A stretch of DNA of 45,101 nucleotides from Clostridia bacterium (GTDB lineage: Bacteria > Bacillota > Clostridia > Christensenellales > Aristaeellaceae). The position numbers and the translations under genes were made by a program. The notes under the pieces were generated by a model that was not told the DNA's origin, ran no database searches, and was given only the letters and a program-made list of their open reading frames with translations. Below are positions 8,394 through 14,822 of this stretch, piece by piece. Numbering within the stretch: the first letter of the stretch is position 1; every line of letters begins with the position of its first letter. Location: positions 1-45,101 of the forward strand of contig CAAGII010000108.1 in NCBI GenBank assembly GCA_900769875.1, given 5' to 3'.

Positions 8394-9190
8394 AGGCAGG
8401 AAGCCTGAAGCACCTGGCGCTGGCGCTGGCGCTTGTGTGTCTGGTGGCTCAGCGCCCGATGGGACTGGCGCTGAGGCTGCTGCTTCCGGGCGTGGACAGC
8501 GACCCTGTCAGCTTCTATGCCGCCGTACTGCTGCAGGAGCTGCTATTGTGGCTGCTGCCCGCGCTTGCGATGCGGCCGTGGCGCGTCAGGCGGCTCGGCC
8601 CCAGGGAGTCGGTCGCGGCGCTTGCGTGGCTCGCGCTGCCGCTGGGCGCGCTGGTGCAGCTGGGCATGAGCGCCCTGACGCTGCTTTTCCAGCCGGGCGC
8701 GGAGAGCATGCCGCTGCCCGGAACGCCGCTGGGCTGGATGCTGTGCGTGCTGGCCGTGGTCATTGCTCCCGCCGTATGCGAGGAGGCGTTCTTCCGCGGC
8801 GGCGTGCTGACGCACCTGATGGAGGTCTGCCCGCCGCCGGTCGCATTCATTCTTTCCACGGGCATATTCGCGCTCATGCACGCGTCGCTGACGGGTCTGC
8901 CCTCGCAGCTTGCCGTCAGCGCATGCTGCACGCTGCTGATGATGAGCACCGGGCGGTGTCATCTGCCGATGCTTGCGCACCTTGGCTACAACGCCATGGC
9001 GCTGCTTGCGCTGTTTCTGCCGCGCTCCCCGCTCTATGCGCTGTGCCTGCTTGCCCCGGTCGCGGCGTGCGTGCCTGTCGTGCGCGCCATGCGCTGGCAG
9101 CGTGAGGCGGATGCGCCCGCCATGTCGCGCTTTGACCGGGCGCTGGCCGCGCTGCTGCTCATGGGCGAGACGGCGCGCTATTTTCTGTGA
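8390..9190 (+). CDS. CPBP-family intramembrane glutamic endopeptidase
   Basis: A 266-residue polytopic membrane protein with about seven hydrophobic segments. It has the CPBP/Rce1-like motifs EEAFFR (131-136), 'FALMHA' (160-165) and 'HLGYNAM' (197-203), which supply the catalytic Glu and His residues. Bacterial CPBP proteases are linked to bacteriocin immunity, signalling or prenyl-protein-like processing; the substrate here is unknown. Start overlaps the upstream stop as ATGA. The C-terminal tail after residue 230 is polar and probably cytosolic. Confidence 0.88.
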   Translation: MKAGSLKHLALALALVCLVAQRPMGLALRLLLPGVDSDPVSFYAAVLLQELLLWLLPALAMRPWRVRRLGPRESVAALAWLALPLGALVQLGMSALTLLFQPGAESMPLPGTPLGWMLCVLAVVIAPAVCEEAFFRGGVLTHLMEVCPPPVAFILSTGIFALMHASLTGLPSQLAVSACCTLLMMSTGRCHLPMLAHLGYNAMALLALFLPRSPLYALCLLAPVAACVPVVRAMRWQREADAPAMSRFDRALAALLLMGETARYFL

Positions 9191-9214
9191 GATCCGACGC
9201 TTGGGAGGTTACCA

Positions 9215-11122
9215 ATGATCATCCTGTCGCTGCAAGGCATCAAAAAAAGCTTCGGCACCAACGAGGTGCTGCGCGACGTTTCGCTGACGCTGCAGGACGG
9301 GCAGCGGATGGGACTGGTGGGCGTAAACGGCTGCGGCAAGTCCACGCTGATGAAGATCATCGCCGGGCTTGAGCATCATGACGACGGCGTGATCAGCATG
9401 CAGAAGGGTCTGAAGCTGGGCTACCTCGCCCAGCAGGGCACGGTGGATGAAAACCGCACCGTGCTGGAGGAGCTGGAAAGCGTATTTGCGCCGGTGGTCG
9501 CCATGGAGGAGCAGCTGCGCGCCATGGAGCGGCAGATGGCGGAGGTGGCAGGCGATGAAACGCTGCTGCGCCGCCTCGGCAGCCAGTACGATCAGCTGAC
9601 ACGCGACTTCGAGCGCGCCAACGGCTACGGCTGGCGTTCCACTGTGCAGGGCGTGCTGGCGGGTCTGGGCTTTCGCAGGGAGCAGCAGCATCAAAAAGCC
9701 TCGCTGCTCTCGGGCGGCGAGCGCACAAGGCTGTGTCTGGGCCGTATGCTGCTGACCGAGCCCGATCTTCTGCTGCTGGACGAGCCGACCAACCACCTTG
9801 ACCTCAAGTCCATCGCGTGGCTGGAGGATTACCTGAGCCATTACAGGGGCGCTGTGCTCCTCATCAGCCATGACCGCTACTTCATGGATCATGTATGCGA
9901 CCATATGGCGGAGCTGCTGCTGGGCACCGTGGAATGCTACAGCGGCAACTACACCCGCTACATGCAGGAGCGCACCGAGCGCTTTGAAATCCGCATGAAG
10001 GCGTACCAGATGCAGCAGAAGGAAATTGCGCGGCAGGAGGCGATCATCGCCCGCTACCGCCAGTTCAACCGCGAAAAAAGCATCAAGGCCGCCGAAAGCA
10101 GGGAGAAGCGGCTGGATAAGCTGGAGCGGCTGGAAAAGCCCCGCGACGAGAGCGCCATTCACTTCCGTTTTGACGTGCGCCGCCGCACGGGCGACGATGT
10201 GCTGATGATCGACGACCTGCGCAAGAGCTTCGACAGCCGCGTGCTGTTTGACCATGTGAGGATGCACCTGCGCGCGGGCGACCGCGTGGCGCTCATCGGC
10301 GACAACGGCGTGGGCAAATCTACGCTGTTCAAGTGCGTGGTGGGCGAGCAGACGCCCGACAGCGGCGTCATCCGCTTCGGCTCGGGCGTGGACATCGGCT
10401 ACTACGACCAGCATCAGGCGCATCTGCACGATGAAAAAACCGTGCTCGATGAGGTGTGGGATGACTTCCGCCGCCTTGACCAGACCGAGGTACGCGGCGC
10501 GCTGGGCAAGTTTCTCTTCACTGGCGACGAGGTGCTGATGCCTGTTTCCACCCTCTCCGGCGGCGAGAAGGGCCGCGTCGCGCTGACCAAGCTGATGCTG
10601 CGCAAGGACAATCTGCTCCTGCTGGACGAGCCGACCAATCATCTGGATATGGACAGCCGCGAGGTGCTGGAGGACGCGCTGGCGGATTTCCCCGGCACCA
10701 TCCTCGCCATCAGCCACGACCGCTACTTCATCAACCGCTTTGCCACCAAGGTGATGGTGCTGGAGGAGGGCGGCATCAGGGAGTATCTGGGCAACTACGA
10801 CGACTATTTTGAGAAAATCAACCGCGCGCAGGCGCCCGACGGCGAAACGCAGGGCATGACCCGCACCGCCATAGACAAGGAGAAGCGCCGCAGCCGCGAC
10901 GAGCAGCGCCGCGAGCAGGCGCGCAAGGCCGCTCTGCTCGCCGCTGAACAGGCCATCGCAAAAGCGGAGGAGGAGGCCGAGGCGCTCGAAGCGCAGATGG
11001 CCGACCCCGCCACCTATCAGGACGCGGCGCTCGCCGCCACGCTCGCGAAGGCTTATCAGGCAAAAAAGGACGAAATCGACCAGCTCTACGCCTCATGGGA
11101 GGCGCTGGAGGCGGGCGAATAA
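9215..11122 (+). CDS. ABC-F family ribosome-associated ATPase
   Basis: A 635-residue soluble protein with two ABC domains and no membrane part. Walker A motifs are GVNGCGKS (36-43) and 'GDNGVGKST' (about 363-371); signatures are LSGGERTR (near 167) and LSGGEKGR (near 446); both Walker B motifs read LLLLDEPTNHLD. The domains are joined by a basic, charged linker typical of the P-site tRNA interaction motif. A charged C-terminal coiled coil (about 545-635) resembles YdiF/Uup-type members. Family members act at the ribosomal E site in translation rescue or antibiotic protection; which role applies is not decided by sequence. Last gene of the parA transcription unit. Confidence 0.92.
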   Translation: MIILSLQGIKKSFGTNEVLRDVSLTLQDGQRMGLVGVNGCGKSTLMKIIAGLEHHDDGVISMQKGLKLGYLAQQGTVDENRTVLEELESVFAPVVAMEEQLRAMERQMAEVAGDETLLRRLGSQYDQLTRDFERANGYGWRSTVQGVLAGLGFRREQQHQKASLLSGGERTRLCLGRMLLTEPDLLLLDEPTNHLDLKSIAWLEDYLSHYRGAVLLISHDRYFMDHVCDHMAELLLGTVECYSGNYTRYMQERTERFEIRMKAYQMQQKEIARQEAIIARYRQFNREKSIKAAESREKRLDKLERLEKPRDESAIHFRFDVRRRTGDDVLMIDDLRKSFDSRVLFDHVRMHLRAGDRVALIGDNGVGKSTLFKCVVGEQTPDSGVIRFGSGVDIGYYDQHQAHLHDEKTVLDEVWDDFRRLDQTEVRGALGKFLFTGDEVLMPVSTLSGGEKGRVALTKLMLRKDNLLLLDEPTNHLDMDSREVLEDALADFPGTILAISHDRYFINRFATKVMVLEEGGIREYLGNYDDYFEKINRAQAPDGETQGMTRTAIDKEKRRSRDEQRREQARKAALLAAEQAIAKAEEEAEALEAQMADPATYQDAALAATLAKAYQAKKDEIDQLYASWEALEAGE

Positions 11123-11169
11123 AAAACGCAGTCCCCTTCGGATCATGCTTCCGAAAGGGACTGCGTTTT
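11123..11169. terminator. Bidirectional intrinsic terminator
   Basis: A 20-bp inverted repeat with a single mismatch (arms 11123-11142 and 11150-11169), flanked by A-run and T-run, sits between the ABC-F gene and the converging minus-strand GTPase gene. Both strands end the stem with at least four T residues, so it should stop transcription from either side. Confidence 0.93.
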
Positions 11170-11180
11170 GTATGGGGCAA

Positions 11181-12125
11181 TCAGGTGAAGGAAACGTATT
11201 CTTCCTTGGGGGGCGCGGCCTTCTCGGTGTGGATTTCCTCCATCATCACCATGGCCTGGTCGCCGTTGGTCACGCGGCGGCACTTCGCGGTCAGGCGGAT
11301 AAAGCTCTTGCCGCTCGGCTTCGCCGTGCCCTGGCAGACCCAGCCGATCTTGGCGATATCGTTGGCGCAGCAGGTCATGGCATAGCGCCCGAACAGGTAG
11401 TAACCCGCGGGCAACCCACGATCCGGGAACGGCTGCCCGACAAGGCGCACAATCTTGCCATCATAGCGCTCGGGATGATCCAGCCCGTCCATGTAGAACA
11501 CGCCCACCTGCTCGTCGGTGATGTCAATCACGTCCGCCTTCATGTCGTAGGGCAGGTCCTCATCCGCCACACCGTCCTCGGTGGTACCATCCGTGTTCTC
11601 AAAGAGGATATTGCAGTTGGGGTTCAGCGCCTTGAGCTGCCGCCGCCACGCGCTCTTGGGTGTGTCGCCGGTGCAGCGGTTGACCAGAATCAGATCGGCC
11701 TCCTTCATCGGGTCGGTCAGCAGCACGCGCATGTTGGTCATGTAGTTGTCGTAGGTGGTGGCGTCCACCAGCGTGATGACCTGTACATACTCCCAGCGGG
11801 GCGGCAGCTTGGTCTGCCCAAGCTTCTCCAGCTTCCACATGCTGTTGTATTCCCAGATCACACGCTCGGGCGCATAGCGGCTGTTCAGCTCCTTGAGCTT
11901 CAGCGCAGTCAGCTCCTCGGGGCTGTCAAGCGTCACAAGCACGGCGTTGTGGTCGTTGAGCAGGTCGGTGTCATACTCCTCCACGCCCTCCTCGCAGCAG
12001 AGAATCAGCGTCTTTTGCCCGCCGGAAAAGCCCTCGTCGGTCAGCATGGAGTGGATCATGGTCGTTTTACCGCTTTCCAGAAAGCCCATCAGCATGTAGA
12101 CGGGCACGATTTCCTGCTGCCTCAT
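11181..12125 (-). CDS. G3E (CobW-like) GTPase with YcgQ/TIGR03943-like C-terminal domain
   Basis: A 314-residue protein. The N-terminal 200 residues are a G3E/CobW-like GTPase: Walker A 'GFLESGKTT' (14-22), 'ILVNRCTGD' in place of the usual NKxD loop. The usual CxCC metal-transfer motif after switch I is absent; only a CC pair (43-44, 'LILCCEEG') is seen. Residues from about 220 on ('GKIVRLVGQPF', then 'GRYAMTCCANDIAKIGWVC') resemble the C-terminal OB-like domain of YcgQ/TIGR03943 membrane proteins, which accompany CobW proteins in Firmicutes. The start ATG overlaps the upstream cobW stop (ATGA), indicating an obligate pair. Likely metal allocation; the metal is unknown. Confidence 0.82.
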   Translation of the reverse strand: MRQQEIVPVYMLMGFLESGKTTMIHSMLTDEGFSGGQKTLILCCEEGVEEYDTDLLNDHNAVLVTLDSPEELTALKLKELNSRYAPERVIWEYNSMWKLEKLGQTKLPPRWEYVQVITLVDATTYDNYMTNMRVLLTDPMKEADLILVNRCTGDTPKSAWRRQLKALNPNCNILFENTDGTTEDGVADEDLPYDMKADVIDITDEQVGVFYMDGLDHPERYDGKIVRLVGQPFPDRGLPAGYYLFGRYAMTCCANDIAKIGWVCQGTAKPSGKSFIRLTAKCRRVTNGDQAMVMMEEIHTEKAAPPKEEYVSFT

Positions 12126-13345
12126 ACCTTGAACAGCTCCTTCAGCGCCTTCTCCTCCAAATGCACGCCAATCACGCACAGGCGGCCGGTGTAATCCGCC
12201 GCGCCGGGACGCATCTGCAGCTCGCCGGGCACATAGTCAAACTGGAACCACTCGCCCGCCGCGTTCTGCAAAATGCCCTTAGCGCGCAGCACCTGACCAA
12301 ACTCCTCCTCATCGCCCAGTTTGTCCACCATGGCACGGATTTCATCCTGCTCATAGCGGCGCGCGGTCTCCACGCCGATGTTCTGGAACACCTCGTCCGC
12401 GTCATGCCCGTGGTGGTGATGATGGTGATGGTCATGCCCGCAGGAGCAGTGGCCATGCTCGTCCACATGATGCTCCTCATGATCGTGATGGTGATGATGC
12501 TCATGTGCGTCATCATCGTCATCATCGTCATGGTGGTGATGATGGCAGCACTCATGCTCATCGTCGTCATCATCATCGTCATGGTGGTAGTGATGACAGC
12601 ACTCATGCTCATCGTCGTCATCATCATCGTCATGGTGGTGGTGATGGCAGCACTCATGTTCATCGTCATCGTGCCCGTCATGGTCGTGATGATGCTCGTG
12701 CTCGTCCTCGTCATCATCGTCCTCATGCACCAGCGCCACCTCGATGGGCTTGCCCTCCTCGATCACGCGCAGCATCATGGCGGCGTCCAGCTCACCCCAC
12801 GGGGTGGTGATGATGCGCGCGTCCGGATGCTCCTGCGCAATCAGCGCGCGGCTCTTTTCCACGCGGTCGGCGCTCAGCAGCTGCGTGCGGCTGAAGATCA
12901 CCGTGGACGCATGCTGCACCTGATCGAGGAAAAACTCACCGAAATTCTTCATATACATCCGGCACTTGCCCGCGTCCACCACAGTGGCGCTGCCGCCAAT
13001 TTCGATATCGTCATGCTGCGCGCGGCACTTTTCCACCGCCGCGATGATCTCGCTCAGCTTGCCTACGCCGGTCGGCTCGACCAGAATACGGTCGGGATGG
13101 TATTTTTCAATCAGCTCATCCACGGCCTTCTGGAAATCGCCCGCCAGCGTGCAGCAGATGCAGCCGCTGCTCAGCTCGTCCACCACAATGCCGGAATCCT
13201 TCAAAAAGCTGCCGTCCACGCCCACTTCGCCGTACTCGTTCTCCAGCAGGATGACCTTTTCACCCTCAAGCGCCGCAAGCAGTTTCTTAATCAGCGTGGT
13301 CTTGCCAGCGCCAAGAAAACCGGAAATAATGTTGATTTTCACCAT
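12122..13345 (-). CDS. G3E GTPase metallochaperone (CobW/COG0523) with His/Cys/Asp-rich repeats
   Basis: A 407-residue CobW-family GTPase. Walker A is 'GFLGAGKTT' (9-17), the conserved metal-transfer motif is GCICC (61-65), and 'VEPTGVG' (89-95) matches the family. Residues ~207-315 form a long metal-binding insertion rich in His, Cys, Asp and Glu, including three 17-residue tandem repeats. The C-terminal CobW_C domain ('GRLCVIGVHLEEKALKELF') closes the protein. Relatives such as ZNG1/YjiA/ZigA deliver zinc, others cobalt or iron; the Cys-rich, His-rich loop suggests zinc (inference). Start ATG has AAAGGAG upstream; 17 extra in-frame codons upstream lack a ribosome binding site. Confidence 0.93.
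   Translation of the reverse strand: MVKINIISGFLGAGKTTLIKKLLAALEGEKVILLENEYGEVGVDGSFLKDSGIVVDELSSGCICCTLAGDFQKAVDELIEKYHPDRILVEPTGVGKLSEIIAAVEKCRAQHDDIEIGGSATVVDAGKCRMYMKNFGEFFLDQVQHASTVIFSRTQLLSADRVEKSRALIAQEHPDARIITTPWGELDAAMMLRVIEEGKPIEVALVHEDDDDEDEHEHHHDHDGHDDDEHECCHHHHHDDDDDDDEHECCHHYHHDDDDDDDEHECCHHHHHDDDDDDDAHEHHHHHDHEEHHVDEHGHCSCGHDHHHHHHHGHDADEVFQNIGVETARRYEQDEIRAMVDKLGDEEEFGQVLRAKGILQNAAGEWFQFDYVPGELQMRPGAADYTGRLCVIGVHLEEKALKELFKV
12509..12661 (-). repeat. Three in-frame 51-bp tandem repeats in the CobW gene
   Basis: The units lie at codons 229-245, 246-262 and 263-279, each encoding EHECCHHHHHDDDDDDD (the second has Tyr for one His). The landmark CAGC recurs exactly 51 nt apart at 12546, 12597 and 12648 on the plus strand. 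Near-identity at the nucleotide level points to recent duplication and possible copy-number variation. Confidence 0.95.
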
Positions 13346-13401
13346 GACTGTACGCTCCTTTTTGTCCAAGGAGACACGCGCCGTGCGCGTCTCCACCCTT
13401 C

Positions 13402-13430
13402 ATTGTACCATTGTTCGCGTCCGCTTGCAA
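13402..13430 (-). promoter_or_regulatory. Probable promoter of the cobW-like pair
   Basis: Read on the minus strand: TTGCAA (13425-13430), 17 nt, TACAAT (13402-13407), about 57 nt before the cobW start. Confidence 0.6.
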
Positions 13431-13440
13431 GGGCTGGCGG

Positions 13441-13472
13441 GCGCATATTGCGAATTTGCGCAAAATATGCGC
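13441..13472. promoter_or_regulatory. 32-bp imperfect dyad, candidate operator between divergent promoters
   Basis: GCGCATATT (13441-13449) and AATATGCGC (13464-13472) are perfect 9-bp arms, with TTGCG/CGCAA nested inside. It lies 10 bp upstream of the minus-strand -35 and 33 bp upstream of the plus-strand -35. It does not match the Bacillus Zur box I know, so the regulator is unassigned. Confidence 0.5.
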
Positions 13473-13505
13473 TTGTACCGGCATTGTTTCTTGTGCGGGC
13501 GGGCA

Positions 13506-13534
13506 TGGACAAGCGCGCCCGGCAAGTGTATAAT
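13506..13534 (+). promoter_or_regulatory. Promoter of aroE operon
   Basis: TGGACA (13506-13511), 17 nt, TATAAT (13529-13534), 33 nt before the aroE start. Confidence 0.8.
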
Positions 13535-13567
13535 GATGCTATCCTGACGTCGTTTGGAGGAAGCACC

Positions 13568-14350
13568 ATGCTGCACTTTGCGCTGCTTGGCGAAAAGCTG
13601 GGGCACAGCCTGTCCGTGCCCATCCATATGCATCTGTACCGCCGCCTTGGGCTGAGCGCCGATTACTGCCTTGTCGAGATTCCGCGCGATCGCTTTGAGG
13701 AGGAGGCCGCTCAGGCGCTGCAGACCTTTCACGGCCTGAACGTGACCATCCCCTACAAGCAGGCGATCATGCCCCTTCTGGATGGCGTGGACAGGCGCGC
13801 TGCAGCCATCGGCGCGGTCAACACGGTGACCACGCGCGGCGCGCGCTGCGGCCATAATACCGACGCGGCGGGGTTCATCGGCATGCTCCGACACGCGGGC
13901 ATCGACCCTGCCGGAAGGCCATGCTACTGCCTCGGCAGCGGCGGCGCGAGCAAGGCGGCGGTCTACGCGCTGCGCGAGATGGGCGCTGAAAGCGTCACAG
14001 TCGTCAGCCGCCACCCGGAGGGCGACGAAATCGGCTATGAGCAGCTTGACCGCGAGTTTGAGGGCGTACTGGTCAACTGCACCCCCGCCGGCATGTTTCC
14101 CCACCCCGAGGGCTGTCCCATCGCGGACGACGCGCTTCAGAGCGTCATGCGCCGTGCCACGGGCGTGGCGGATATGATCTACAACCCGCCGCAAACGCGC
14201 CTCACCGCCGCGGCGGAGGCATGCGGCGTGCCCGCCTGCACCGGGCTGTACATGCTGGTGCAGCAGGCCGTGGAGGCGGAGAAGCTCTGGCTTGAGCGCG
14301 ACCTGCCCTCCGGCATGACGGAGGATCTGATGCGCGACCTCAACGGATAA
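13568..14350 (+). CDS. aroE: Shikimate dehydrogenase
   Basis: A 260-residue AroE. The shikimate-binding 'LGHSLSVPIH' (11-20; S14, S16), 'NVTIPYK' with catalytic Lys64, N85 ('GAVNTV') and D99 ('NTDAAGF') are all present, followed by the dinucleotide loop 'LGSGGASKA' (122-130). It reduces 3-dehydroshikimate to shikimate with NADPH. The second dinucleotide loop residue 'VSRHPE' differs from the NADP-typical NRT, so cofactor preference is not certain. GGAGG lies 7 nt before the ATG. It heads a probable operon with aroQ 28 nt downstream. Confidence 0.94.
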   Translation: MLHFALLGEKLGHSLSVPIHMHLYRRLGLSADYCLVEIPRDRFEEEAAQALQTFHGLNVTIPYKQAIMPLLDGVDRRAAAIGAVNTVTTRGARCGHNTDAAGFIGMLRHAGIDPAGRPCYCLGSGGASKAAVYALREMGAESVTVVSRHPEGDEIGYEQLDREFEGVLVNCTPAGMFPHPEGCPIADDALQSVMRRATGVADMIYNPPQTRLTAAAEACGVPACTGLYMLVQQAVEAEKLWLERDLPSGMTEDLMRDLNG

Positions 14351-14378
14351 CGATCGACCGATGCAAGGAGCAACTACA

Positions 14379-14810
14379 ATGAAAACTATCCTGATTCTCA
14401 ACGGCCCCAACATCAACCTGACCGGTCTGCGCGAGAAAAGCGTATATGGCGCGCAGACCTTTGAGCAGCTGCTCGACACGATCCGCAGTGAGGCGGAGAG
14501 GCTCGGCTGCGGCGTGCGCTGCGTGCAGAGCAACCATGAGGGCGCGCTGATTGACGCGATCCAGCAGGCCTATTTTGACGGCCTTGACGGCATCGTATTC
14601 AATCCGGGCGGCTACACGCACACGTCCGTGGCGCTGCATGACGCGATTGCGTCCGTGCCCATCCCCACCATCGAGGTGCACATGAGCAATGTCCACGCCC
14701 GCGAGGGCTACCGCCACACCTCCATGACCGCTTCGGCTTGCCGGGGACAGATTGTGGGCTTTGGCTTTTACGGCTATGTGATGGCGCTTCGCGCGCTGAT
14801 GGAAGCATAA
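14379..14810 (+). CDS. aroQ: 3-Dehydroquinate dehydratase, type II
   Basis: A 143-residue type II dehydroquinase: 'GPNINLTGLREKSVYG' (9-24) includes the catalytic Arg18 and Tyr23, with 'QSNHEGALID', 'NPGGYTHTSVAL' and 'EVHMSNVHAREGYR' completing the active site. It converts 3-dehydroquinate to 3-dehydroshikimate, the substrate of the AroE encoded just upstream. AAGGAG lies 8 nt before ATG 14379; an earlier in-frame ATG (14361) overlaps that site and is rejected. The next gene starts 12 nt after the stop. Confidence 0.96.
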   Translation: MKTILILNGPNINLTGLREKSVYGAQTFEQLLDTIRSEAERLGCGVRCVQSNHEGALIDAIQQAYFDGLDGIVFNPGGYTHTSVALHDAIASVPIPTIEVHMSNVHAREGYRHTSMTASACRGQIVGFGFYGYVMALRALMEA

Positions 14811-14822
14811 GGAGGTATCCGC

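Noticed and set aside
9215..11122. ABC-F gene as an antibiotic-resistance determinant
   Set aside because: Domain pattern and the C-terminal coiled coil fit housekeeping members equally well, and no specific resistance subfamily could be recognised.
12161..13400. Long plus-strand open frame with His/Met-rich sequence opposite the CobW gene
   Set aside because: It is the antisense of the metal-binding repeats, has no ribosome binding site, and runs into aroE without a break only because of high GC.
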